Assembly: GCA_905210415.1 (NCBI GenBank)
Contig: CAJLWM010000059.1
Location: forward strand, 1 to 12,763
From: an uncultured Prevotellaceae bacterium
Lineage (GTDB): Bacteria > Bacteroidota > Bacteroidia > Bacteroidales > Muribaculaceae
Length of the DNA stretch: 12,763 nt
Direction: 5' to 3'
Of the stretch, positions 1 through 7,062 are shown one piece after another (within the stretch, counting starts at the first letter, position 1; each line of letters begins with the position of its first letter). A program made the position numbers and the translations under genes. The notes below the pieces were generated by a model. It saw only the letters and a list, made by a program, of their open reading frames with translations. It was not told the DNA's origin and searched no databases.

Positions 1-23
1 ATCGTTTCTTTAAACACTTTTAC

Positions 24-31
24 TAATTTTG
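24..31 (+). promoter_or_regulatory. candidate promoter -7 element upstream of the glpT cluster
   Basis: TAATTTTG matches the Bacteroidetes -7 consensus TAnnTTTG. The matching -33 TTTG would fall at or before the left window edge and is not seen. A transcript starting near position 36 would have a leader of about 165 nt before the glpT ATG, which is long. Assignment to glpT is by position only. Confidence 0.35.
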
Positions 32-133
32 CACTTGCTGTTGGACTCTACATTGTGACAAAAATGTTACATAAGTTGAAAATAATACTAAAAAAATTTG
101 GTCAAAACAAAAATCGGATATACCTTTAATCCG

Positions 134-168
134 TCGTAACGAAAACAAAGAGTGTCGAAACGAAAACA
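134..168 (+). repeat. 14-bp direct repeat with 21-bp period, candidate operator in the glpT leader
   Basis: TCGTAACGAAAACA at 134-147 recurs as TCGAAACGAAAACA at 155-168, with one mismatch. The 21-bp period equals two helical turns, so both copies face the same side of the DNA, as with tandem-binding response regulators. Just upstream, CGGAT (115-119) and ATCCG (129-133) form a small inverted repeat. The regulator is unknown. The repeat is directly visible; the operator role is inference. Confidence 0.4.
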
Positions 169-200
169 TACAAAGATATACTACCTTAAAACGTTTAAAA

Positions 201-1679
201 ATGGCAAAAGAAAGTGTTTATAATTCTTTAGGTGAGCACAAGAAGAGTTTTCTCTCTTGGCAAGTGCGCACTATATTAGTGACGATGGTGGGATATGCGC
301 TATTCTACTTCGTTCGCAAAAACTTCTCATTGGCTATGCCGGGATTGACTGCCGAGTATGGTATTTCAAACAAAAGCTTCGGTTGGATTATTTTTGCCGG
401 TTCGCTCGTTTACGGGTTCTCAAGATTTATCAACGGATATGTGGTAGACCGCATCAAGGGTCGCATAGTGATGGCAGTGGGTTTGTTGCTCTGTGCCCTT
501 GCTAACTTTGCGTTTGGTTATGGCGCCGACCTCAGTGCTCTTATCACAGGCGAGAAGAATGGTCCACACATGGTGGAATTTCTGATTCTCGTGATGGGTA
601 TCACTATCATCCTCAATCAATACTTTCAAGGCATGGGTTATCCTCCATGCGCCCGCATTCTTCCTCACTGGATTCACCCAAGTGAGCTTGCCACTAAGAT
701 GAGTGTTTGGAACTGCTCTCACTCAATCGGTGCTTCGCTTGCAGTGGTGCTTTGCGGATATTTGATGGGTTCACTCGGAACTGATATGAGCAACAACCCA
801 GAGGTGGTGGCTGCTATTATGAATAATATGGGCTTAAAAGGCGAGCCAACCACTCAGGCGCTTGCCTATGCTTCGCACATCGGAGCATGGAAGTGGTGCT
901 TCTATGTGCCTGCTTGCTTGGCAGTGGCTGGAGCTATATTTATCTTCGTGGGCTTGCGCGACGAGCCTAAGGAAGTGGGCTTGCCCGACCTTCCTGACAC
1001 AGGCCTTGGCAAACTCAATGAAACTAAGGATGCCAATGCAAGAAAGAGATTTGAACTTGAGATGGTTTGGAAAAACCGTTGGGTGTGGACATTCTGCGTT
1101 GCCAACCTGTTTGTGTATGTGGTGCGTATGGGTGTGCTCGACTGGGGTCCAAAATTCCTCACCGAAAGCCGTGGCTTGAATATCAAGGACGCTGCTTGGA
1201 CAGTGGCAGCATTTGAAATCGCTGGTATCGTGGGTACCCTCGTGGCTGGTTGGCTTACCGACAAGTTGTTCCACGGCAAGGGTCACCGCATGTGCGTGAT
1301 GTGTATGCTCGGCGCTGCTATCTTCATGACTATATTCCGCTTCTTGCCAGAAACTGCAAGCCTTACTGTGACAGCCGCTGTTCTCGTGGGTGCCGGATTC
1401 TGCATCTATGGTCCACAAGCACTCATCGGTATCGAACTTGGCAACCAAGCCACTAAGGAAGCTTCGGCACGTGCCAACGGCATCGCCGGCATTCTCGGTT
1501 ATCTCGGTTCGGGTCTTTCGGGTATCCTTGTGGGCTATGTGGCCGACTCTTATGGCTGGACACACGTGTTTGAAACAATCATCGTGGTGGCTGTAGTGGG
1601 TATGTTTATCCTCATCAGCATGTGGCAGGCTCCACGCGACGGCTACGAACGTGCAAGCAAGATCAAATACGACGAATAA
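201..1679 (+). CDS. glpT: GlpT-type organophosphate:phosphate antiporter (MFS)
   Basis: This is an inner-membrane MFS transporter of the organophosphate:Pi antiporter family, which takes up glycerol-3-phosphate in exchange for phosphate. It has 492 residues and about 12 hydrophobic segments. Stretches that match E. coli GlpT as I remember it are FYFVRKNFSLAMP in TM1, YFQGMGYPPCAR, VWNCSHSIGA and FVYVVRMGVLDWGP. The substrate-site triad of GlpT (R45, H165, R269) corresponds to R39, H174 and R309 here. The protein is about 40 residues longer than E. coli GlpT because of loop insertions near residues 110-125 and 190-228. The ATG at 201 follows an A-rich stretch without a Shine-Dalgarno site. It is the first gene of the cluster, and a HAD phosphatase starts 49 bp after its stop. 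The related UhpT/UhpC proteins handle hexose phosphates, so the exact substrate is not proven, but the GlpT-type motifs favour glycerol-3-phosphate. Confidence 0.88.
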   Translation: MAKESVYNSLGEHKKSFLSWQVRTILVTMVGYALFYFVRKNFSLAMPGLTAEYGISNKSFGWIIFAGSLVYGFSRFINGYVVDRIKGRIVMAVGLLLCALANFAFGYGADLSALITGEKNGPHMVEFLILVMGITIILNQYFQGMGYPPCARILPHWIHPSELATKMSVWNCSHSIGASLAVVLCGYLMGSLGTDMSNNPEVVAAIMNNMGLKGEPTTQALAYASHIGAWKWCFYVPACLAVAGAIFIFVGLRDEPKEVGLPDLPDTGLGKLNETKDANARKRFELEMVWKNRWVWTFCVANLFVYVVRMGVLDWGPKFLTESRGLNIKDAAWTVAAFEIAGIVGTLVAGWLTDKLFHGKGHRMCVMCMLGAAIFMTIFRFLPETASLTVTAAVLVGAGFCIYGPQALIGIELGNQATKEASARANGIAGILGYLGSGLSGILVGYVADSYGWTHVFETIIVVAVVGMFILISMWQAPRDGYERASKIKYDE

Positions 1680-1728
1680 TAGCAGAGAAACAATTTCACT
1701 CGCAAAAAACCTAAACAGACAGAGATTA

Positions 1729-2604
1729 ATGAAAGAATTTGATAAATATATGTCGCCATATTCCGACGAGGAACTGATGCGCCGCTGCGCACGCATCAAG
1801 CATGTGGCTCTTGATATGGACGGAACAATCTATATGGGTTCTACCCTGTTTCCTTATACCAAGAAATTCCTTGCCGACCTCACTGCTAACGGAATAGGCT
1901 ATTCGTTCCTTACCAACAACCCAACAAAGAGTTTCAAGGATTATCTGAAGAAGCTCGCAAACTTGGGCATAGAGGCAAGCGAAGAAGAGATGTGCACCTC
2001 GGCGGTATCTACAATCGAATATATCAAGACTCACCACCCAGAGGCAAAGCGCCTGTTCTTGCTCGGCACTCCAAGTATGATTGCCGAATTTGAGGCAGCT
2101 GGCTTTGAATCGGTGGCCGACGATCCTGCAGAGCGCCCCGACGTGCTTGTGGTGGCATTCGACACCACACTCGTGTATTCGCGTCTGTGTCGTGCCACAT
2201 GGTGGGCATCGCAAGGTGTGCCTTACATCGCCACCAACCCCGACTGGGTGTGCCCAACCGACCAAGAGACGATATTGGTTGACTGCGGTTCGCTGCAAGC
2301 CTGCATAGAGGCAGCGTGCGGGCGCAAGGCCGACATTGTGATTGGTAAGCCAAACCCTGGCATGCTCAACGGCATCGTGGAGAAATATGGCTTGCAACCC
2401 GATGAGATAGCGATGTGCGGCGACCGCATCTACACCGATGTGAAGACTGCGCAAAACGCAGGCGGCATGGGTGTTCTGGTGCTTTCGGGCGAAACCACCC
2501 TTGAAACGGCTATCGCATCTGATCCGCAACCCGACGTGACAGCGCTCAACATCGAGGAATTTGGACGCTTGCTCAAGCGCTCACGTGGCATAGCAGAAGA
2601 CTGA
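1729..2604 (+). CDS. HAD-IIA phosphatase (NagD / phosphoglycolate phosphatase-like)
   Basis: This is a cytoplasmic, Mg-dependent phosphatase of the HAD superfamily, subclass IIA, with 291 residues. Motif I is ALDMDGTIYMG (nucleophile D29, acid/base D31), motif II is FLTNNPTKS (T62), motif III is IGKPNPG (K207) and motif IV is GDRIYTDV (D232, D237). The long insert between motifs II and III is the C2 cap. The family includes NagD, mammalian PGP (a glycerol-3-phosphate and phosphoglycolate phosphatase) and pyridoxal phosphatase. The ATG at 1729 is preferred over an in-frame ATG at 1651, which overlaps glpT and adds 26 residues with no family similarity. It lies directly downstream of glpT, so a plausible role is releasing phosphate from imported organophosphates such as glycerol-3-phosphate. 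That substrate is inferred from context. Confidence 0.85.
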   Translation: MKEFDKYMSPYSDEELMRRCARIKHVALDMDGTIYMGSTLFPYTKKFLADLTANGIGYSFLTNNPTKSFKDYLKKLANLGIEASEEEMCTSAVSTIEYIKTHHPEAKRLFLLGTPSMIAEFEAAGFESVADDPAERPDVLVVAFDTTLVYSRLCRATWWASQGVPYIATNPDWVCPTDQETILVDCGSLQACIEAACGRKADIVIGKPNPGMLNGIVEKYGLQPDEIAMCGDRIYTDVKTAQNAGGMGVLVLSGETTLETAIASDPQPDVTALNIEEFGRLLKRSRGIAED

Positions 2605-2622
2605 AAAAATTTATATCTATTA

Positions 2623-2656
2623 TAAACAACTAAACAACTAAAATTTCTAATTTCTA
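2623..2656 (+). repeat. two short tandem repeats in the porin 5' leader
   Basis: TAAACAAC occurs twice head to tail (2623-2630, 2631-2638), followed by ATTTCTA twice (2643-2649, 2650-2656). They lie in the 72-bp A/T-rich gap before the porin gene. I see no TAnnTTTG element or terminator in this gap, so the porin is probably transcribed from upstream. The repeats could change length by slippage and alter the porin leader, but nothing here shows that they do. Confidence 0.5.
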
Positions 2657-2676
2657 ACTTTTAAAACATCACGATT

Positions 2677-3813
2677 ATGAAACGTTTTATCGCAATGTTT
2701 GTGGGCTGTTTGGCAATTTCTGCCACTGCTTTTGCAGCTGAAACAGAAACCACTGAAGCTGTAGCTGAACCAGTAGCTGAAGCAGCTCCTCAAAGTAACT
2801 TCAAGGAATTCCTTGACAAGATGCCTGTTAAGATTTCTGGATATTTGCAAACTGGTTGGAACTACACACACAACAAGAATGCATCTTCATCTTCTTTCCA
2901 AGCAAAGCGTCTTCGCCTTATCGCAGACGGTAAAGTGAGCGACAACATCGATTTCCGCTTGCAAATCGAAGCATTCAACGGTATCGGTGGTTCTACTAAC
3001 GGCAATGGTCAAAAGAACATCCAAGTGATGGACGCATTCGCTACTTGGAAGATCAATCCAGCATTCAAGATCCGTTTTGGTCAATTCTACACTCCTCTTG
3101 GCTATGAGAACTACGACGTCTCTCCAGCTACATTGGAAACTGTAGACTTCTCTAACATCGTTTATCGCATGGCATGCCGTAACCCATATGAATACAACTT
3201 CATTGATTATGGTCGTGACCTCGGTGTTATGTTTATGGGTGACCTCGGTGATAGCGGACAAGGCTTCAAGTATTTCCACTACGACGTAGCTCTTACTAAC
3301 GGTTCTATTCCTTGCAAGGACGACCGCAACAAGTCAAAGGACATATATGCAAGCGTTAACGTACGTCCAATCAAGAACTTGAGCGTTAAGGCTTCTGTAA
3401 ACTGGGGTGAATATTCAACTCAAGCACTTGCTGGTGGCACAGGCGTAGGTACAGGTAAGTACAACTCAATGACTCGCTTCATAGGTGGTGCATGGTATAA
3501 CGATCCTAACGGCCTTGACGTACGTGGTGAGTATGGTCTTCTCCGTGGCGGCGACTACGCTAAGGAAGACGGTGCATACGTATTGGTAGGCTACCACGCT
3601 GGTAAGTTCCTCCCTGTCGTACGCTGGGATATGTACAACGACAAGGTGAACACTACTTCTACCAACAACTACAACCGTATCCTCGTAGGTTGCACATACC
3701 AATTGTGCAAGAACGTGAAGTTCCAAATCAACTATGGTCACTTCATGTATGACGACGAAGTTGCTATCGACAAGAGCGAACAAGTGCAAATTATGGGTCT
3801 CTTCAAGTTCTAA
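2677..3813 (+). CDS. outer-membrane porin, phosphate-selective O/P family
   Basis: This is an outer-membrane beta-barrel porin of 378 residues, resembling the phosphate-selective OprO/OprP porin family. It has a clear signal peptide (MKRF, hydrophobic core, likely cut at AFA|AE after residue 20). A short Glu/Ala-rich linker (21-38) and then amphipathic strands follow, starting at VKISGYLQTGWNY (51-63). Family-like features include ISGYLQTGW, RLRLIADGKVSDNIDFRLQIE and AFKIRFGQFYTPLGYEN. The last residue is Phe (GLFKF), the usual C-terminal signal for barrel insertion. It would admit anionic solutes to the periplasm, which fits the upstream GlpT and phosphatase. Codon use shifts toward GGT, CGT, AAG and AAC compared with the HAD gene, as in strongly expressed genes. 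Anion or phosphate selectivity is inferred from the family and the neighbours. Confidence 0.85.
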   Translation: MKRFIAMFVGCLAISATAFAAETETTEAVAEPVAEAAPQSNFKEFLDKMPVKISGYLQTGWNYTHNKNASSSSFQAKRLRLIADGKVSDNIDFRLQIEAFNGIGGSTNGNGQKNIQVMDAFATWKINPAFKIRFGQFYTPLGYENYDVSPATLETVDFSNIVYRMACRNPYEYNFIDYGRDLGVMFMGDLGDSGQGFKYFHYDVALTNGSIPCKDDRNKSKDIYASVNVRPIKNLSVKASVNWGEYSTQALAGGTGVGTGKYNSMTRFIGGAWYNDPNGLDVRGEYGLLRGGDYAKEDGAYVLVGYHAGKFLPVVRWDMYNDKVNTTSTNNYNRILVGCTYQLCKNVKFQINYGHFMYDDEVAIDKSEQVQIMGLFKF

Positions 3814-3884
3814 TTGAACCTCAAGTGACAACTGAATTATAAAACAAAACCTTTTAGTACAACACTTAAATTACAAAAACCATT

Positions 3885-4898
3885 ATGAAAAAGTTATTAT
3901 TATTACTTGCAACAGTATTCGTTGCTAATTGTGCAGTAGCACAACACATTGGCACTGAATATCGTCTGAAGAAGGTTGTTACCGTTCCTGGACGTCAAGG
4001 TATTGCTGCTGATAAGGATTACTACTATGTTTCTGACACTCGTGGTCTTTATAAATTTGACAAGAACTGGAATCTTGTAAAGAAACGCGTTCAAAACTTG
4101 GATAAGAACAGCAAGGATTATGATCCATTGTTCAACAATCCAGATCCTGCAAAGGGCGGTGCTAACCACTTTGGTGACATCGACGTATACGATGGCAAGA
4201 TCTATACAGGTAATGAATACTTCAACCTCGGCCGTGGTGTGAACATCAGCGTTGACATTTATGATGCCAACACACTTAAATACATCGAAAGTATTCCTTG
4301 GCGTGCTGAATCAGGCCAAGTAGAAGTTTCTGGTGTTGCAGTAGACCGCGAGCGCAATCTCGTATGGCTTTCTGATTGGGTTGACAGCCGTTATGTTTAC
4401 GCTTACAGCCTCGAAACAAAGCAATACTACACTAAGGTACAATGCCGTCCAGAACCATACTGGTGCCAAGGTATCTTCATTGCTGACGGTCAAATGCTTC
4501 TCGCTGCTGACGACGGTGAATCAACTTATCATATCGCTGACAACGTCTACAAGATGGACATCACAGGTGCTCCTTACACTGGCTTGGTACAAGGTACAGA
4601 ACCTGTTAAGGACACTCCTTGGAGCGTTAAGACTGACAAGGCTGGTAAGGTTGTTAAGCGCACAGGCCTCATCGCAGGTGGCGCTATGGGTGGCAAGGTG
4701 ACTTTGTTCCGCGAAATGACAGACTTCCGTCGTTGCGGTGAAATCGAAGGTCTTTGCATCGACCCAGTTAACGACGACCTCCTCGTTCTTAACAACCGTG
4801 GTACTCAAATCATCCTCGGTATGAGCCAAGGTCCTTTCGCTAACGAAGGTTACACTGGTGAAATCCACGAAGTATATGTTTACGAAAAGATCAAGTAA
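3885..4898 (+). CDS. secreted beta-propeller-like protein of unknown function
   Basis: This is an exported protein of 337 residues. The signal peptide is MKK followed by a Leu-rich core, with a likely cut at AVA|Q near residue 19-20. VANC is not a good lipobox because Asn precedes Cys, so a soluble periplasmic or secreted form is more likely. At least five spaced units resemble propeller blades of the NHL/YncE kind: QGIAADKDYYYVSDTRGLYKFD (38-59), GDIDVYDGKIYTG (97-109), SGVAVDRERNLVWLSDW (149-165), QGIFIADGQMLLAADD (195-210) and EGLCIDPVNDDLLVLNN (288-304). I do not recognise a named family or catalytic motif. It lies 71 bp after the porin with no terminator between and shares the porin's codon bias, so co-expression is likely. 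It might bind or process a phosphorylated substrate (some phytases are propellers), but no phytase signature is visible. Confidence 0.75.
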   Translation: MKKLLLLLATVFVANCAVAQHIGTEYRLKKVVTVPGRQGIAADKDYYYVSDTRGLYKFDKNWNLVKKRVQNLDKNSKDYDPLFNNPDPAKGGANHFGDIDVYDGKIYTGNEYFNLGRGVNISVDIYDANTLKYIESIPWRAESGQVEVSGVAVDRERNLVWLSDWVDSRYVYAYSLETKQYYTKVQCRPEPYWCQGIFIADGQMLLAADDGESTYHIADNVYKMDITGAPYTGLVQGTEPVKDTPWSVKTDKAGKVVKRTGLIAGGAMGGKVTLFREMTDFRRCGEIEGLCIDPVNDDLLVLNNRGTQIILGMSQGPFANEGYTGEIHEVYVYEKIK

Positions 4899-4942
4899 TC
4901 AGTAATAGATTTAACTGAATTCGTAAAAAAACTTACACTAAT

Positions 4943-5001
4943 TAGCCGTCTGCTCGTAGTCGCCCACACTGGGTTGAAACCGAGCAGGCGGCTATCTTTT
5001 T
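4943..5001 (+). terminator. intrinsic terminator of the glpT-porin cluster
   Basis: A 14-bp stem pairs TAGCCGTCTGCTCG (4943-4956) with CGAGCAGGCGGCTA (4981-4994), with one T-G wobble. It is followed by a five-T run at 4997-5001. The 24-nt loop holds a second small stem, CCCA (4963-4966) with TGGG (4970-4973). It lies about 45 bp after the propeller gene stop and is the first terminator seen after glpT. Confidence 0.85.
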
Positions 5002-5247
5002 GTCCCTCCAGCCGCATGGCCCCCGTAGAATTTGTAGATGGTGGTAAATTGGCTACCGGCGGTTGGTGAACTCACTGGCTGTGATGCACAAAATTGATAA
5101 ATAACAACAAAGCTAAAGTGGCAGGGAATAGTGAATTTTGACGGAATTTAGAGATAAATAAAATCAAATAAACATAAATAAAGTTAAATATTGGACTCAA
5201 AGTGGGGCTTTTTGAAGTGCAATGCTATATAATAAGTAAAAAAGTGG
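5002..5247. other. gene-free stretch upstream of the rimP promoter
   Basis: I find no convincing gene, tRNA or repeat here. The left part (to about 5100) is moderately GC-rich. The right part (about 5150-5190) is very A/T-rich, with several ATAAA/AAATA runs that could serve as an upstream promoter region for the -7 element at 5248. There is no initiator tRNA gene of the kind found upstream of rimP in E. coli. Confidence 0.5.
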
Positions 5248-5255
5248 TAAATTTG
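5248..5255 (+). promoter_or_regulatory. promoter -7 element for rimP-nusA-infB
   Basis: TAAATTTG is an exact match to the Bacteroidetes -7 consensus TAnnTTTG. No good -33 TTTG is present 19-21 bp upstream; the nearest TTTG (5211-5214) is too far. Transcription would start near 5260, giving a leader of about 83 nt that includes the hairpin at 5281-5303. It is the best promoter candidate for the operon. Confidence 0.55.
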
Positions 5256-5280
5256 CACTAACATTTCGAGAAGTATCGGG

Positions 5281-5310
5281 TGAGGGGGCAGGGTGCTCCC
5301 TCATTTTTTT
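5281..5310 (+). terminator. intrinsic terminator in the rimP leader, candidate attenuator
   Basis: A 10-bp stem pairs TGAGGGGGCA (5281-5290) with TGCTCCCTCA (5294-5303) around a GGG loop, with one G-U pair. Seven T residues (5304-5310) follow directly. It has all the hallmarks of a strong Rho-independent terminator. It lies about 50 nt downstream of the predicted start site of the rimP-nusA-infB transcript and 34 nt before the rimP ATG, and the preceding cluster already has its own terminator. Readthrough control at this site is therefore likely. Confidence 0.8.
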
Positions 5311-5343
5311 AATAATTTGATAATAAAAAAACCGCAAAGATTT

Positions 5344-5811
5344 ATGATTGACAGACAAGCACTTGCCGACGTGGTTAACGCTCATTTGGGCGACAACCTG
5401 TTTTTGGTGGACATAGAGGTGAGCGGCGACAATCGCATAGTAGTGGAAGTCGACTCGCGTGAAGGATCGGTGAAAATCGATGATTGCGTGGCAATAAATC
5501 GCGCAGTGGAAGCCTCGTTTGACAGAGATGTGGAGGACTACGAACTTGAAGTAGGTTCGGCTGGTCTGACCTCGCCATTCAAAGTGAAGGCGCAGTATGA
5601 AAAGAACCTCGGCAATGAGGTGGAGGTGCTGACCAATGACGGCCGCAAACTCAAGGGCGTGCTCTCGGCGGTTGACGACGACACATTCACTATCAAGGTG
5701 ACTAAGAAAGTGAAGCCAGAAGGCGCTAAACGCCCTGTGATGGTGGAAGAAGACGAGACAATCAATTATAACGAAACAAAATATACAAAATATTTAATTC
5801 AGTTTAAATAG
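5344..5811 (+). CDS. rimP: ribosome maturation factor RimP
   Basis: This is a cytoplasmic factor for maturation of the 30S ribosomal subunit. Its 155 residues are close to the 150 of E. coli RimP. The N-terminal alpha/beta domain spans about 1-78, including LFLVDIEVSGDNRIVVEVD and the YELEVGSAGLTSPF segment that corresponds to the family's LEVSSPGLDRPL. The C-terminal SH3-like domain spans about 80-155 (GNEVEVLTNDGRKLKGVLSAVDDDTFTI). The ATG at 5344 gives the right N-terminus. An in-frame GTG at 5293 would begin inside the terminator stem and is rejected. It is the first gene of the rimP-nusA-infB operon, and only 3 bp separate its stop from nusA, so translation is probably coupled. Confidence 0.93.
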   Translation: MIDRQALADVVNAHLGDNLFLVDIEVSGDNRIVVEVDSREGSVKIDDCVAINRAVEASFDRDVEDYELEVGSAGLTSPFKVKAQYEKNLGNEVEVLTNDGRKLKGVLSAVDDDTFTIKVTKKVKPEGAKRPVMVEEDETINYNETKYTKYLIQFK

Positions 5812-5814
5812 ACT

Positions 5815-7062
5815 ATGGCTAAGAAAGAGGAATCGACGGATCTTATTGCAAAATTCGACGAATTTAAGGAACTAAAGGGAATCGAGAAAACCACGATTAT
5901 CAACGTGTTGGAAGAATCGTTCCGTAGCGTGATTGCAAAGATGTTCGGCACTGACGAAAACTTTGACGTGATTGTGAACCCTGACAAGGGTGACTGCGAA
6001 ATCTACCAAAACCTTGAGGTGGTGGAAGACGGTGCTGTGACCGACCCTAACAAGCAACTTGGCTTGAGCCAAGCTCGCGAGATTGACAATGAGTGTGAGG
6101 TGGGTGAAGACGTTACCCGTATCATCGACTTTGCCAAGTTTGGCCGCCGTGCCATCCTGAACCTCCGTCAGACACTTGCCAGCAAGATACTTGACTTGCA
6201 GAAGGATGCCATCTACAACAAATTTAAGGAAAAAGAGGGCGAATTGGTAATCGGTGAGGTGCAACAATTGTGGAAGAAGGAAATCTTGCTTTCTGACCAA
6301 GACGGCAACGACCTTATTCTTCCTAAGGACCAACAGATACCAAAGGACTTCTATCGCAAGGGCGACCAAGTGCGTGCCATAGTGTATTTGGTGGATAACA
6401 AAAACAACAACCCTAAGGTGTATGTATCGCGCACAAGCGACGAGTTCCTTCGCCGCCTCTTCGAAGAAGAAGTGCCAGAAATACACGACGGACTGATTGT
6501 AATACGCGCCATCGCTCGCATACCAGGTGAGCGTGCCAAGATAGCAGTGGAAAGCTACGACGACCGTATCGACCCAGTAGGCGCATGTGTAGGTGTAAAG
6601 GGTGCCCGCATCCACGGCATCGTGCGTGAGTTGAAAAACGAGAATATCGACGTTATCGACTTCACTACCAACACTACTCTCTTCATACAGCGTGCGTTGA
6701 GCCCAGCAAAGATTTCTTCGATGCGTATCGACGAGGAAAACAAGCGTGCTGAGGTGTTCTTGCACCCAGATGAAGTGTCGCTTGCTATCGGTAAAGGTGG
6801 CTTGAACATCCGTTTGGCATCTAAGCTCACTGGCTATAACATCGACGTATATCGCGAAAGCGACGATCCAGATGATATCTATCTTGATGAGTTCAGTGAC
6901 GAAATCGACGTTTGGGTGATTGAGGCTCTCAAGAGTCTTGGTTACACCACCGCTAAGGCTGTGCTGAAAGCCGACCGTCAGAAACTTATCGACGATGCCG
7001 ACCTTGAGGAAGACACCGTGGATAATCTGATAAACGTGCTTAAGGCAGAATACGAGGATTGA
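5815..7062 (+). CDS. nusA: transcription termination/antitermination factor NusA
   Basis: NusA binds RNA polymerase and nascent RNA and modulates pausing, intrinsic termination and antitermination. The RNA-polymerase-binding N-terminal domain spans about 1-135 and the S1 domain about 140-205. KH1 carries GVKG at 260-263 and KH2 carries GKGG at 326-329. A short helical tail (about 365-415, VWVIEALKSLGYTTAKAVLKA) resembles a helix-hairpin-helix unit. At 415 residues it is shorter than E. coli NusA (495) and lacks the two full acidic repeat domains of the E. coli protein. The start 3 bp after rimP is unambiguous. As a termination factor encoded behind a leader terminator, it is well placed to regulate its own operon. 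Confidence 0.95.
   Translation: MAKKEESTDLIAKFDEFKELKGIEKTTIINVLEESFRSVIAKMFGTDENFDVIVNPDKGDCEIYQNLEVVEDGAVTDPNKQLGLSQAREIDNECEVGEDVTRIIDFAKFGRRAILNLRQTLASKILDLQKDAIYNKFKEKEGELVIGEVQQLWKKEILLSDQDGNDLILPKDQQIPKDFYRKGDQVRAIVYLVDNKNNNPKVYVSRTSDEFLRRLFEEEVPEIHDGLIVIRAIARIPGERAKIAVESYDDRIDPVGACVGVKGARIHGIVRELKNENIDVIDFTTNTTLFIQRALSPAKISSMRIDEENKRAEVFLHPDEVSLAIGKGGLNIRLASKLTGYNIDVYRESDDPDDIYLDEFSDEIDVWVIEALKSLGYTTAKAVLKADRQKLIDDADLEEDTVDNLINVLKAEYED

Noticed and set aside
54..71. TGTGACA-AAAA-TGTTACA, an imperfect palindrome resembling a CRP/FNR-type site
   Set aside because: The half-sites are spaced by 8 bp instead of the 6 of the CRP consensus, one half-site is imperfect, and the surrounding A/T-rich sequence makes such matches easy to find.
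1651..1728. 26-residue N-terminal extension of the HAD phosphatase from the ATG at 1651
   Set aside because: It overlaps the glpT end by 29 bp and adds polar residues unrelated to the family. The ATG at 1729 gives the usual distance to motif I.
834..1799. 321-codon open frame on the minus strand, antisense to glpT
   Set aside because: It has no signal, domain or family resemblance, is rich in His, Cys and Ser as expected from reading a membrane-protein gene backwards, and is fully explained by glpT and the HAD gene.
5002..5343. initiator tRNA gene upstream of rimP, as in E. coli, or a small hidden gene
   Set aside because: No tRNA arms, anticodon loop or CCA-end pattern is visible, and the open frames here are short and without family features.
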